64,000 bases of DNA from Clostridium intestinale DSM 6191 (GCF_900130055.1 NZ_FQXU01000006.1:1-64000), one strand, 5' to 3'; shown: positions 27,692-37,369, counted from the first letter of the stretch. The notes: generated by a model not told the origin, from the letters alone. Made by a program: numbers and translations.

Positions 27692-29014
27692 GTGAAAAAG
27701 AAATTAATTAAATCATTAATAGTAGCAGCACTTGCCGTAGCAGTTATTACAGGAGGAATTTTTGGGTATAAGAAATTTTTTGGTACTAATAAAGCTGTAG
27801 CAGCAAGTAGTAGATATATAACTGCGACGGCATCTAAAATGGACTTATCAGTAAATATACAAGGAACAGGAAGTGCATTTGCAGGGACTTCTAAAGAGGT
27901 AACTCCTAGTAATGAGGGGGTTATACAAAATTTAAATGTTCAAGTAGGAGATACAGTTAATAAAGGAGATACTCTCTTTGTAGCATATAGTGAAGATATT
28001 GCAAATGCTTTAGAAACAGCTAAAAGTAATGTAACAAAACAAGAAACAGCAATAGCTAACACTAATGCTCAAAGAGCATCAAAAATATCTGAAGCACAAA
28101 CTGCTGTTAAAAATGCTCAATCTCAATTAGACTCCGCGAATAAAGCGCTACAAGCTAATCCCACAGATGAATTACTAAAGGCTAAAGTTCAAACTGCACA
28201 AGATAATTTAGATAAACAAAAACAGACATTAGAAAGTGCTCAAAATAGTTCAACAGCAGACACAACACAATTAACTAATGCCCAAGAGCAGTATGAAAAA
28301 GCATTAGCTAATTATAATAAAATGACAGTTACCTCCCCAATATCTGGAGTTGTAGTTGCTAAAACTTATAACACAGGGGATGATGTACAAGCATCTAAAT
28401 CAGTTTTAACAATAATAGATCCAAATTCTATAAAAGTTAAGGTAGCTGTAGATGAATTAGACATAGCTAAAGTAACTAGTGGACAAACAGCTACAGTTAA
28501 GTTTGATGCAATAAGTGATAAGAGCTTTGAGGGAACTGTTGAGGCTATAGCACAATTGGGTACAAGCAACAATAATGTAACTACCTATGATGTAACTTTA
28601 GGCATAAAGGAACCTACAGGAATTAAGGTAGGTATGAACGCTAATATTACCATAGCAATACAAAGTAAAAAGGACGCATTAGTAGTTCCAGTTGAAGCAG
28701 TAACAAAAGAAAGTGACAAGAAATATGTTACAGTTTCAAGTTCATCTGGTGAAAGTGAAGGGGCTCAGTCAAGAGGGCAAAGAGTAGAGATTACTACAGG
28801 ACTAGAAAATGAGAGTTATGTAGAAATAGTTAGTGGAGTAACAGAGGGAGAAAAGTTACTTATTACTTTGCCAACAACAACTACATCAACTAACACTAAT
28901 AGAAGTGAGAGAAGCAGCTTTGGAGGAGCATCAATGGGAGGCTCAATGGGAGGTTCCTTAGGAGGCGGCTCAATGAATAGTGGGCGAACTTCATCAGGGG
29001 GACAAAGACCTTAA
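27692..29014 (+). CDS. MacA/HlyD-type membrane-fusion protein
   Basis: The 440-residue protein has a GTG start after AGGAGG, one N-terminal TM helix (about 10-27), a lipoyl-like hairpin (GVIQNLNVQVGDTVNKGDTLF), and an alpha-helical coiled coil at about 100-200. A beta-barrel region follows (VTSPISGVVVAKTYNTGDDV and later VVPVEAVTKES). The C-terminal tail is Gly/Ser/Met-rich (GGSMGGSLGGGS). It should be the extracytoplasmic partner of the ABC transporter encoded next. Confidence 0.9.
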   Translation: MKKKLIKSLIVAALAVAVITGGIFGYKKFFGTNKAVAASSRYITATASKMDLSVNIQGTGSAFAGTSKEVTPSNEGVIQNLNVQVGDTVNKGDTLFVAYSEDIANALETAKSNVTKQETAIANTNAQRASKISEAQTAVKNAQSQLDSANKALQANPTDELLKAKVQTAQDNLDKQKQTLESAQNSSTADTTQLTNAQEQYEKALANYNKMTVTSPISGVVVAKTYNTGDDVQASKSVLTIIDPNSIKVKVAVDELDIAKVTSGQTATVKFDAISDKSFEGTVEAIAQLGTSNNNVTTYDVTLGIKEPTGIKVGMNANITIAIQSKKDALVVPVEAVTKESDKKYVTVSSSSGESEGAQSRGQRVEITTGLENESYVEIVSGVTEGEKLLITLPTTTTSTNTNRSERSSFGGASMGGSMGGSLGGGSMNSGRTSSGGQRP

Positions 29015-29026
29015 GGAGGCGAGGTA

Positions 29027-29743
29027 ATGAATAAATACACTAATAAATCTGAAGTAATTAATATGAATAATATAAATAAGATATATTCAATGGGAAGCAG
29101 TGAATTTAAGGCTCTTGACAATATTAACTTAAGTATTAATAAAGGTGAATATGTAGCTATAGTTGGGCCTTCTGGAGCAGGTAAGTCAACCCTTATGAAT
29201 ATAATAGGATGCCTAGATACACCAAGTGGTGGAGAATATATATTAGATGGATTAAATACAAAATGCAGTGATTCAAAATTAGCTGAGATAAGAAATAAAA
29301 AGATAGGCTTTATATTTCAGAATTATAACTTATTACCTAAATTAAATGTTTTGGAAAACGTAGAGTTACCTCTTTTGTACTTAGGAATGAGCAATAGCGA
29401 AATAAAACAAAGAGCATTATCAGCTTTAAAAAAAGTTGGGTTAGAAACTCATTTAAAGCATAAGCCTAATGAATTATCAGGAGGTCAAAAGCAAAGAGTA
29501 GCAATAGCCAGAGCCTTGGTAACAGAACCTCAAATCATACTTGCAGACGAACCTACAGGAGCCTTAGATAGTAAGACAGGAAGAGAAGTTCTTAATATGA
29601 TGGAAGATTTAAACAAAGAAGGTAATACAATAATTATAATAACTCATGACAAAGAAATAGCAGCCGAGGCTAAAAGAATGATAACTGTAAGAGATGGAAT
29701 AATCACCTCAGATACTTGGAAAGTAGGTGAGATAAGCATATGA
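29027..29743 (+). CDS. MacB/LolD-type ABC transporter ATP-binding protein
   Basis: This 238-residue ATPase has Walker A GPSGAGKST, Q-loop FQNYNLLPKLNVLENVELPL, signature LSGGQKQRVAIARAL and Walker B ILADEPTGALD followed by the His switch ITHD. The LPKLNVLENVELPLLY segment is typical of MacB/LolD ATPases. It overlaps the permease gene by 4 nt (ATGA) and follows the adaptor gene by 12 nt with an AAGGAGG ribosome site. Confidence 0.94.
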   Translation: MNKYTNKSEVINMNNINKIYSMGSSEFKALDNINLSINKGEYVAIVGPSGAGKSTLMNIIGCLDTPSGGEYILDGLNTKCSDSKLAEIRNKKIGFIFQNYNLLPKLNVLENVELPLLYLGMSNSEIKQRALSALKKVGLETHLKHKPNELSGGQKQRVAIARALVTEPQIILADEPTGALDSKTGREVLNMMEDLNKEGNTIIIITHDKEIAAEAKRMITVRDGIITSDTWKVGEISI

Positions 29744-30912
29744 GAATTTCAAAACTAATTAGGATTTCTTTAGCATCTGTTTGGAGTAATAAAATGCGAT
29801 CTTTTCTTACTATGCTTGGTATAATAATAGGAATATCTTCAGTAAGCATCTTAGTAGGAATAGGAGAAGGAACTAAGAAACAGGTAACTGAGCAAATTGA
29901 AAGCCTTGGAACCAATCTTATAACAGTTAGTATAACTGGAAATAGAACTAAGGCAATTACCAATGAGGAGCTTGAAGAATTAAAAACTAAACCAGGGATT
30001 AAAGAGATAGCTCCCGCATTAAGTCAAGGAAATGTAAATGTGAAAGCAGGAACAATATCTAAAACTACTACACTTGAAGCTTCAACAGCTAACTATGCAG
30101 ATATAAGGAAACTAGCAGTTGCAAGTGGTAGATTCATTAATGATAATGACGATGAGAATAGATATAAGGTTGCAGTAATTGGCTCAGAAACAGCTACAAA
30201 CCTATTTTCAACAACAAATGTTGTAGGAAAGACAATGTATATAAGTGGTATTGAGTTTAAAATAATAGGAGTTCTTGAGTCCCAAGGAACAAGTGCTACA
30301 GGTTCAAGTGATGATAGGGTAATAATTCCATTACAAACAGCTCAAAGATTGTTACAAACTACAACCGTAAAAACATTTTATGCAGAAGCTACGGATAAAG
30401 ACAGTGTAAGTGAAGCAATATCATATTTAACTTTATTTCTTAATAAAAAATATAATAATAATTCAAACAGTTATAGAATAATGGATCAGACAAGTCTTTT
30501 AGAAACTGCTAGTTCAACTACTTCTAGCTTAACTACAATGCTTGGAGGAATTGCTGCAATATCTTTAGTAGTAGGTGGAATAGGTATAATGAATATTATG
30601 CTGGTTTCTGTTATAGAAAGAACTAGAGAAATAGGCATAAGAAAAGCTATAGGAGCTAAAAGAGGAGTAATTTTAACACAATTTTTGATAGAAGCAGCTA
30701 CAATAAGTACACTAGGTGGAATTTTTGGAGTTCTAATAGGATTTTTAGGTGCTTATGTGGCTCAAAACTTCTTTAATTTAAGTGTAAGTATTTCTAACAA
30801 CATAGTAATAGGGGCATTTATTTTCTCCTTCTTAGTTGGAGTAGTGTTCGGTATATATCCAGCCAATAAAGCATCAAAATTAAATCCTATTGATGCACTG
30901 AGATTTGAATAA
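29740..30912 (+). CDS. MacB/FtsX-type ABC transporter permease
   Basis: The 390-residue permease has an N-terminal TM helix with SLASVWSNKMRSFLTMLGIIIGISSV, a large extracytoplasmic MacB-type domain (about 45-260), and three C-terminal TM helices. VSVIERTREIGIRKAIGAKRGVI and FGIYPANKASKLNPIDALRFE are diagnostic. Together with the adaptor and ATPase it forms a mechanotransmission exporter for an antibiotic, peptide or lipid. Last gene before a strong terminator. Confidence 0.94.
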   Translation: MRISKLIRISLASVWSNKMRSFLTMLGIIIGISSVSILVGIGEGTKKQVTEQIESLGTNLITVSITGNRTKAITNEELEELKTKPGIKEIAPALSQGNVNVKAGTISKTTTLEASTANYADIRKLAVASGRFINDNDDENRYKVAVIGSETATNLFSTTNVVGKTMYISGIEFKIIGVLESQGTSATGSSDDRVIIPLQTAQRLLQTTTVKTFYAEATDKDSVSEAISYLTLFLNKKYNNNSNSYRIMDQTSLLETASSTTSSLTTMLGGIAAISLVVGGIGIMNIMLVSVIERTREIGIRKAIGAKRGVILTQFLIEAATISTLGGIFGVLIGFLGAYVAQNFFNLSVSISNNIVIGAFIFSFLVGVVFGIYPANKASKLNPIDALRFE

Positions 30913-30920
30913 ATTTTAAT

Positions 30921-30962
30921 AAAGGAAACGTATCAAAAAGTTTTTGGTACGTTTCCTTTTTA
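30921..30962 (+). terminator. efflux operon terminator
   Basis: The stem AAAGGAAACGTA/TACGTTTCCTTT is followed by TTTTAA. Confidence 0.87.
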
Positions 30963-30986
30963 ATAGCTATTATTTAGGGTAAAATA

Positions 30987-31135
30987 TTAAGTATCAAGTG
31001 AAACTTGATTCAGGGGAGGGTTTATCTCCAACTGAATCTTAGTTGAACTTATCTAGGGTCGTGCCACTGTTAGCTCCCGACCTAATAGAGGATGGGAGTG
31101 CTACAGTGGCTAGACATCAGATCAAATATACTTAA
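30987..31135 (+). ncRNA. candidate structured RNA element upstream of the helicase gene
   Basis: The ends pair (TTAAGT at 30987-30992 with ACTTAA at 31130-31135). Inside are a hairpin ATCAAG/CTTGAT (30993-31009), a hairpin GATTCAG/CTGAATC (31007-31038) and a long stem. That stem is GCCACTG-TAGC-TCCC (31063-31078) with GGGA-GCTA-CAGTGGC (31094-31110). The first two hairpins share three bases, so they compete. The closing stem ends directly before the helicase ribosome site. A shortened relative lies at 50034-50116. I do not recognise the Rfam family, if any. Confidence 0.6.
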
Positions 31136-31147
31136 ATGAGGATAACC

Positions 31148-33505
31148 ATGGATATAAAAGAACTAAGAATATCTGTAAGAAATCTTATTGAATTCATTTT
31201 AAGAAGAGGAAGTATAGATAGCGGATATACAGGTAACAAGAGGGCACAAGAAGGAACTAAAGCTCATCAATATTTACAAAAAGAGAATAGCAAAACCTAT
31301 GAAACCTATAAAAAAGAAGTTTATTTAAAGCATGTATTTAGTAGAGAAGATATAGTATTAACAGTAGAAGGACGAGCTGATGGGATAATAGAGTTAGATG
31401 AAAAGATAATTATAGATGAAATAAAAAGTACAACTAGAGATTTAATTGATATACAAGAGGAAGATAACTTACTACATTGGGCTCAGGTTAAATTTTATGG
31501 ATATATGTATTTGATAGAAAATAGTTTAGAAAACATAGAGTTACAACTCACATACATAAACCTAGAAAGTAGTGAAGTAAAAAGCTTCCTTAAAGAGTTC
31601 AACCTTAAGGAGCTCGAGGAATTTGTAAACAGTGTAGTAGATGAATATGTAAAATGGGCAAAGTTTACTTTAGAGTGGAAAGAGATAAGGAATAATTCCA
31701 TTAAAGATTTAACATTTCCCTTTCCTAAGTATAGACAAGGACAAAGAGAATTTGCGGTTGTTATCTATAATACCATAAGAAATAATGGTATGCTTTTTGC
31801 ACAAGCGCCTACAGGAATAGGAAAAACCATATCAACACTTTTTCCTAGCATAAAGGCATTAGGTGAAGAGCAGGCAGATAGAATATTTTATTTAACAGCT
31901 AAGACAATTACAAGGACTGTAGCTGAAGAGTCTATAAGTATTTTAAGAAATGAGGATTTAAGAGTAAAAAGCATTACCTTAACAGCTAAAGATAAAATCT
32001 GCTTTAGTGAAGAGGGAAAATGTAATACAGAAGAATGTCCTTACGCAAAAGGGTATTATGACAAAGTTAATGAGGCTTTATTTAAAATACTTAACAATGA
32101 AGATGAATTTACAAGAGAAAAAATAGAAGAATATGCTAGGGAATATGAAATATGTCCATTTGAATTTTCTTTAGAAATATCAATTTGGTGTGATGTAATA
32201 ATAGGGGATTATAATTATGCATTTGATCCTAGAGTATACTTAAAAAGATTTTTTGATGAAAGAACAGAAGATTATATATTTTTAATAGATGAAGCTCATA
32301 ATCTAGTATCTAGAGGAAGAGAGATGTTTTCAGCAGCTATAAGTAAAAGAAAGATTTTGGACCTTAAAAATCTTTTAAAGGGAGAAAAAAAGCTAACAAG
32401 AAGATTAAATAAGATAAATAATTTTTTGATAGCTTTGAGAAAAGAGGGAGATGGGAAAGGCGAAAATGAGTTTATAACAGAAGAACCTAATGTGGTATAC
32501 GAATATATTAGAGACTATTTAAAAGAGTGTGATGAATTTCTAATAAATAATAGGGATTTTCAATATTATCAAGAGGTTTTAGATGTTTACTTTGAGTTAA
32601 ATACTTTTATAAATATGAGTGAATTATATGATGAAAATTATTTAAGCCTAGTTATTATTGATGGAAATGAACTAATCTTAAAGCTTTATTGTATTAATCC
32701 AAGAGACAATCTTATAACTGGAATGAATAGAGCTAAAAGTAAGGTTATATTTTCAGCAACATTATCACCAAGTAGCTATTTTATAGAACTTCTTGGAGGA
32801 GAGGAAAATAGCTATAAGATGAGTTTACCTTCACCTTTTCCAAAAGAAAACCTATTAACCTTAATAGCGCCTATATCTACACGGTTTAAACATAGAGGGG
32901 CAACAATAGAAAAGATACTTCTTATGATAATAGAATTTGTAAAAGGTAAAAAAGGTAACTATATGTGTTTCTTCCCGTCTTATAGATATATGAAGCAAGC
33001 AGAGGAACTTTTAACTAAGCTTAGTGATGAAATTATATATATACCTCAAAAAGAAAATATGACTGAGATGGAAAAAGAAGACTTTTTAGATAAGTTTAAA
33101 AAACCAAAGGAGAAGGTACAACTAGGCTTATGTGTTATGGGAGGAATATTCTCAGAGGGGATAGATTTAAAAGGGGATTCCTTAATAGGAGCAATAATAG
33201 TAGGGGTAGGTCTACCTCAATTATCTTTTGAGCAAAATCTAATTAAAGACTTTTTTAATGAAGTGGGAACAGGGTACGATTATGCATATGTTTATCCAGG
33301 AATCAATAAAGTGATGCAGGCTGTAGGGAGAGTTATTAGAAGAGAAGAAGATAAGGGTGCAGTTTTATTAATTGATGATAGGTTTTTAACTGAAAAGTAT
33401 ATTAAACTTATGCCAGAAGGTTGGAGAGATTTTAAAGTAGTCAAAGATAACAGTTCTATAAATAAACAGGTAAAAGAATTTTGGAGGAGTAATAATGAAG
33501 AATAA
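31148..33505 (+). CDS. XPD/DinG-like iron-sulfur DNA helicase with N-terminal RecB-like nuclease region
   Basis: The 785-residue protein starts with a region resembling the PD-(D/E)XK fold of RecB and Cas4 (VEGRADGIIELDEKIIIDEIKSTT, about residues 74-94). A superfamily 2 helicase follows: Walker A APTGIGKT (about 220), a four-cysteine iron-sulfur region (KICFSEEGKCNTEECPY, then EICPF), DEAH box FLIDEAHNL (about 380) and SEGIDLKGDSL near the C-terminus. It is probably a repair or R-loop-resolving helicase. The start at 31148 has TGAGG six bases upstream. The end overlaps the next gene by 11 nt. Confidence 0.85.
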   Translation: MDIKELRISVRNLIEFILRRGSIDSGYTGNKRAQEGTKAHQYLQKENSKTYETYKKEVYLKHVFSREDIVLTVEGRADGIIELDEKIIIDEIKSTTRDLIDIQEEDNLLHWAQVKFYGYMYLIENSLENIELQLTYINLESSEVKSFLKEFNLKELEEFVNSVVDEYVKWAKFTLEWKEIRNNSIKDLTFPFPKYRQGQREFAVVIYNTIRNNGMLFAQAPTGIGKTISTLFPSIKALGEEQADRIFYLTAKTITRTVAEESISILRNEDLRVKSITLTAKDKICFSEEGKCNTEECPYAKGYYDKVNEALFKILNNEDEFTREKIEEYAREYEICPFEFSLEISIWCDVIIGDYNYAFDPRVYLKRFFDERTEDYIFLIDEAHNLVSRGREMFSAAISKRKILDLKNLLKGEKKLTRRLNKINNFLIALRKEGDGKGENEFITEEPNVVYEYIRDYLKECDEFLINNRDFQYYQEVLDVYFELNTFINMSELYDENYLSLVIIDGNELILKLYCINPRDNLITGMNRAKSKVIFSATLSPSSYFIELLGGEENSYKMSLPSPFPKENLLTLIAPISTRFKHRGATIEKILLMIIEFVKGKKGNYMCFFPSYRYMKQAEELLTKLSDEIIYIPQKENMTEMEKEDFLDKFKKPKEKVQLGLCVMGGIFSEGIDLKGDSLIGAIIVGVGLPQLSFEQNLIKDFFNEVGTGYDYAYVYPGINKVMQAVGRVIRREEDKGAVLLIDDRFLTEKYIKLMPEGWRDFKVVKDNSSINKQVKEFWRSNNEE

Positions 33506-34262
33506 GATATTTTATTTTTCATCTACGGGAAATTGCTTGTATGTATCAAAGCAAATAAAAGATGAATTAGATGAATGTGAAATAATATCAATACCTAAAG
33601 CTATGAAGGAAGGAAAATTTGAGTATGAAGGAGATAGGATAGGAATTGTATTTCCACTACATTCATATGGACTGCCAATTATAGTTAGAGACTTTATAGA
33701 AAAAATAAAGATTAACAAAGATGCCTATATATTTGCAGTGGAGGTTACTGGTGGAGGTAAGTCAAATTTTCCATTAATAGAAATAGATAAACTTCTAGAG
33801 GATAAAGGTGAAATAAAAAATTCAGTTATAATAAAATATATTTCAAACTATACCAGAATGGGTAAAAATCCTACAGAAGAAAGAGCTAAAAAGGCTATAG
33901 AAGAAAACACCTCTAAGCTTCAAGAATTTATAAAAACACTAAAAGCTAAAGAAATAAAAGCCTTACCAAAAAGATATTCTTTAATTCACAAAAAGTTTTA
34001 TAGTTTATGGAAAGATTCCTATAAAGAAAAAGACAAAAACTTTAATGTTGACGAAAGATGTATATCTTGTTCTATGTGTCAAAAAATATGTCCAGTAAAT
34101 AATATAGAAATGGTTGAAGGATATCCTAAATGGACGGGAAAATGTATAGACTGTATGGCTTGCATAAATATATGTCCAAGTAAGGCTATAAACCTTGGAA
34201 AAAGCACACAAAATAAAAATAGATACAGAAATCCATATATTAAAGCCAATGAATTAATATAA
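33495..34262 (+). CDS. EFR1-type protein: flavodoxin-like domain fused to a 2[4Fe-4S] ferredoxin
   Basis: Of 255 residues, the N-terminal half is flavodoxin-like with an FMN-binding loop FSSTGNCLYVSKQI. The C-terminal part has two ferredoxin motifs, CISCSMCQKICPV and CIDCMACINICPS. This EFR1 family is widespread in clostridia and its role is not well defined; it is presumably a redox carrier between FMN and low-potential electron donors. Its start overlaps the end of the helicase gene, so the two are coupled. A functional link with the Fe-S helicase is possible but unproven. Confidence 0.87.
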   Translation: MKNKIFYFSSTGNCLYVSKQIKDELDECEIISIPKAMKEGKFEYEGDRIGIVFPLHSYGLPIIVRDFIEKIKINKDAYIFAVEVTGGGKSNFPLIEIDKLLEDKGEIKNSVIIKYISNYTRMGKNPTEERAKKAIEENTSKLQEFIKTLKAKEIKALPKRYSLIHKKFYSLWKDSYKEKDKNFNVDERCISCSMCQKICPVNNIEMVEGYPKWTGKCIDCMACINICPSKAINLGKSTQNKNRYRNPYIKANELI

Positions 34263-34397
34263 TTACAATAAATATTATATTTTAGAAATTATTAATTTAA
34301 GTGGGTATGATTTCATCTGTATAGAACGTAAAAAATGTAATAAAACTAAATGCTTAATGGACACAATATGTTTGTAAACATTAAGGAGGGATATATT

Positions 34398-34610
34398 ATG
34401 AATTACAGAAGAAATCATAAAATAAAAGAAGGATTAATTCCTACAGCATTAGGTACCGCAGTAACTGCAGGAGCAATAGCAGCTCGTTGTATGGATGCAA
34501 GACATCACAGCATGGGTAAAAGAGATATAGTGCCAATGTTAGAAACAGCTGTATTAGGCTTTGGATTAGCTCATGTAGTACTGGGAGCTATTGATTTATT
34601 TCAAGATTAA
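34398..34610 (+). CDS. small conserved-looking protein, unknown (70 aa)
   Basis: An AAGGAGGG site precedes ATG 34398. The protein starts MNYRRNHKIKEGLIPTALGT, has two short hydrophobic Ala/Gly-rich segments (residues about 15-29 and 50-65) and a His/Arg-rich middle (RCMDARHHSMGKRD). It may be a small membrane-associated protein. An in-frame ATG at 34350 has no ribosome site and is not used. It has its own terminator. No family is recognised. Confidence 0.7.
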   Translation: MNYRRNHKIKEGLIPTALGTAVTAGAIAARCMDARHHSMGKRDIVPMLETAVLGFGLAHVVLGAIDLFQD

Positions 34611-34622
34611 TAGATGTATTAT

Positions 34623-34654
34623 AAACCATACAGAGAAATGTATGGTTTTTTTTA
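34623..34654 (+). terminator. terminator of the 70-aa protein gene
   Basis: The stem AAACCATAC/GTATGGTTT is followed by five or more T residues. The gap 34655-34871 after it is AT-rich and holds only the promoter region of the next gene as far as I can see. Confidence 0.85.
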
Positions 34655-34871
34655 TTTTTAAACCCATAAAATTGTATATTAAAAGTATAAATGGTATTTA
34701 AAAGCAAAAGAAAAACCTCTACAAACCCAGCTATAATGGGACTTTAAATTAGATTATAATTTTAACAATAATAATTATTAATAAATAATTTTATGAAGAA
34801 TTAAGTAGAGTAATAAGAAAGTTAGTGATATAATTAAGTATAAAAAAATTCATAAAAATAGGGGTGGAAAA

Positions 34872-36671
34872 ATGAAAGGAACTGTTGTAAGTACCTGGAT
34901 GAAAACATGTAGTAATATGTATAGTAAAGAATGCGTTGAAGATGCTTTAGCCTCTGCTGGACTTGACAGACATAAGATTTTTTCTCCGTTAGAAGATGTA
35001 GATGATGCAATAATTAATAAATTAATATCTAATATAGCTCAGGCTAATAAGGTATCTATTTCTGAACTATGGAGAAAAATAGGTGTTGATAATATAAAGG
35101 CATTTTTTAAGGATTATCCAGCATTTTTTAAACATGAAAATCTATATACGTTTTTAAAATCAATGTATGATGTTCACGTTATTGTAGTTAAAAGAATACC
35201 AGGAGCAAAACCGCCACTATTAAACTTGGAACCAATATCTAAAAGAGAAGCTATATTTGAGTATTCTTCTAAAAGAGGTATGTTTGATTACTTTCAAGGA
35301 TTAATAGAGGGAGCGAGTAAGCACTTTAATGAAAAATTAAGTACTGAAGAAATATCTAGAACCCCTGATAATCTTAAATTAAAATTAACTTTTGAAAATG
35401 ATATATATGTTAAGAAAAGTTATAAAATAAATAAGATATTATCTTTTGGTTTCCTAAAGGATGTAGGAGCAAAGGTAACAATTTTATCAACACTTATAAT
35501 TGCTATATTAAATTTATTAGTTTATTTTACAGCTAAAGATTTACTTATATACACTTCAATTGCAAGTGGTTTAATTGGTTCATTTGTAGCCAACTATATA
35601 TTACATAGACCTATGAAGGTCATAATCAATGATTTAGAAAGACTTAAGCAACATAATTATGTGGATGATTTATATCTTGAAACTAATGATTCCTATGAAA
35701 AATTCTATGATTTAATAAAAGATTATAAGAAAGTAATTACAGAAGATTTTGTTGGATTTAAAGGAGTTACAGATGAGATTAACACCTTTAGTGCCGAGGT
35801 AAGTAATATAGCTAACAAGATGAACTCTACTTCAGAAGAAATTGGTGGAGTAGTAGAACAAGTTGCTAATGCTGCAATACTTCAAACCTCTGAAATAGAA
35901 GGATCAGTAGCTATGCTAAAAGATAGTGTTCAATCTATAGTATATGTAACTAAAAAGGAACATGAAAATAAAGGTGAATTAGAAAATGCTGTAGCTAAAA
36001 TTACTAATAGTTATAAAAACACTAAAGCTACATCAGACAAGCTTAATGATGTATTAGTAGAATTCGGCAATGTTAAAACTAATAGCTTAGAATTACAAGA
36101 AAAGGCTAAAGGAATAACACAAATCGTATCATTAGTATCTTCAATAGCAGAACAAACAAATTTACTTGCTTTAAATGCATCTATAGAAGCAGCTAGAGCT
36201 GGTGAAGCTGGAAGAGGATTTGCGGTTGTAGCTGAAGAAGTTAGAAAACTTGCAGAACAATCACAACAAGCTGTTAATGATATAACTGGAAGTTTAAATC
36301 AAATAATTGGTGAAATAGATAATGTAGTAACAGACATAGGAACTCAATTTGATGTTTTAAAAGAAGAAAACAGCAAATTAAATGTAGCTGTTAGCTATAG
36401 TGATAGTGCTAATACAACTATAAACCTAGTAGCAAATAAGATGATTGAAACTTCAGACCTACTTGAAAAAGAGACAGGCTCTATGTCTGAAGTATATAGT
36501 AAGATTGAATCTCTAGTATCTATAGCAGAAGAAAATACTGCAGCATCAGAAGAAGTAAGTTCTAGTGTATTAATGTATACAGAAGATATTAGAAATCTTA
36601 CTAAGAGTATACAAGAGTTTAAGCAGTTAGCAGAACAATTTAATGACGATATGGATAAATATAAGATATAA
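34872..36671 (+). CDS. H-NOX domain methyl-accepting chemotaxis protein (haem O2/NO sensor)
   Basis: Residues 1-185 are a haem-binding H-NOX domain very close to that of the Caldanaerobacter tengcongensis receptor. Visible are proximal His102, the haem-propionate motif Tyr131-x-Ser133-x-Arg135, Pro115, and Tyr140 in the distal pocket, which allows O2 binding in that protein. Two TM helices (about 200-245) and a signalling domain with [23 protein letters not shown] follow. It should steer the cell away from oxygen or NO. The domain is cytoplasmic and precedes the TM helices. Monocistronic. Confidence 0.94.
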   Translation: MKGTVVSTWMKTCSNMYSKECVEDALASAGLDRHKIFSPLEDVDDAIINKLISNIAQANKVSISELWRKIGVDNIKAFFKDYPAFFKHENLYTFLKSMYDVHVIVVKRIPGAKPPLLNLEPISKREAIFEYSSKRGMFDYFQGLIEGASKHFNEKLSTEEISRTPDNLKLKLTFENDIYVKKSYKINKILSFGFLKDVGAKVTILSTLIIAILNLLVYFTAKDLLIYTSIASGLIGSFVANYILHRPMKVIINDLERLKQHNYVDDLYLETNDSYEKFYDLIKDYKKVITEDFVGFKGVTDEINTFSAEVSNIANKMNSTSEEIGGVVEQVANAAILQTSEIEGSVAMLKDSVQSIVYVTKKEHENKGELENAVAKITNSYKNTKATSDKLNDVLVEFGNVKTNSLELQEKAKGITQIVSLVSSIAEQTNLLALNASIEAARAGEAGRGFAVVAEEVRKLAEQSQQAVNDITGSLNQIIGEIDNVVTDIGTQFDVLKEENSKLNVAVSYSDSANTTINLVANKMIETSDLLEKETGSMSEVYSKIESLVSIAEENTAASEEVSSSVLMYTEDIRNLTKSIQEFKQLAEQFNDDMDKYKI

Positions 36672-36675
36672 CCTT

Positions 36676-36712
36676 AAAAGTAGTTCTCAATTTATTTTGA
36701 GAACTACTTTTT
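36676..36712. terminator. bidirectional terminator
   Basis: The stem AAAAGTAGTTCTCAA/TTGAGAACTACTTTT lies between the convergent H-NOX receptor and UPF0316 genes and overlaps the latter's stop codon. Confidence 0.87.
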
Positions 36713-37216
36713 TACTCCATAACCTCCATATAAAGAAGCCACATCCCTAATGGTTATAAAAGCATCTGGATAACTATTTTTAACATAATCTATAACTTCA
36801 TTTTTTATTTTTCTTTTTAGATGAATCATGAGTATACGCTTTTCATTCACTCTTCCATAGGCCTTTATTTCAGTAACCCCAATTTTTTTATCTCTTAAAT
36901 ATTGAGCAAGCTTATTGCCATCTTCCTTATTTAAAATAATCTCTAAAGTTACTAACCCATAATTTAATCTTTCCTCTAAAGATAAGCCTACAAAATGTCC
37001 TAAGGCGTAACCTAAAGCATAGGCTATCATTCTATTTGGATAACTAGTTATATCAACAATTATTCTGCTTACAACCACTAACCAAAGCATAATTTCAAAA
37101 AAAGCAATAATTGAAGCAATAGTTTTTTCTTTTTTTGTTATAAATATAGTTTTAACTGTGGTTAAGGACACTTCTATAATTTTGGCTAAAAAGATAATTA
37201 ATGTACTTAATATCAT
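36704..37216 (-). CDS. UPF0316 / DUF2179-type membrane protein
   Basis: The 170-residue protein has three N-terminal membrane helices (about 3-20, 32-52 and 60-76; LAKIIEVSLTTVKTIFITK is typical of DUF5698). A soluble DUF2179 domain follows, with GLVTLEIILNKEDGNKLAQYLR and DAFITIRDVASLYGGY. These YebE-type proteins are conserved in Firmicutes and uncharacterised; the DUF2179 part is thought to bind a small ligand. A GGAGGTG site precedes the start. Confidence 0.87.
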   Translation of the reverse strand: MILSTLIIFLAKIIEVSLTTVKTIFITKKEKTIASIIAFFEIMLWLVVVSRIIVDITSYPNRMIAYALGYALGHFVGLSLEERLNYGLVTLEIILNKEDGNKLAQYLRDKKIGVTEIKAYGRVNEKRILMIHLKRKIKNEVIDYVKNSYPDAFITIRDVASLYGGYGVKK

Positions 37217-37276
37217 TTTCTACACCTCCTATATAAAGTTTTCTCTAATAATACTAAATTTATAGTTATATATCAA

Positions 37277-37320
37277 TAAAAGAAGGTGAAGAAATAAATT
37301 ATTTTCTCCACCTTCTTTTG
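37277..37320 (-). terminator. terminator of the 110-aa protein gene
   Basis: The stem AAAAGAAGGTG/CACCTTCTTTT with an inner AGAAA/TTTCT helix lies downstream of the minus-strand gene at 37370 and has T residues on that strand's 3' side. Confidence 0.78.
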
Positions 37321-37369
37321 GTTAAATATTAAATCCAAGGTAATAAAATGTAAACTGATTTATTTAAAA

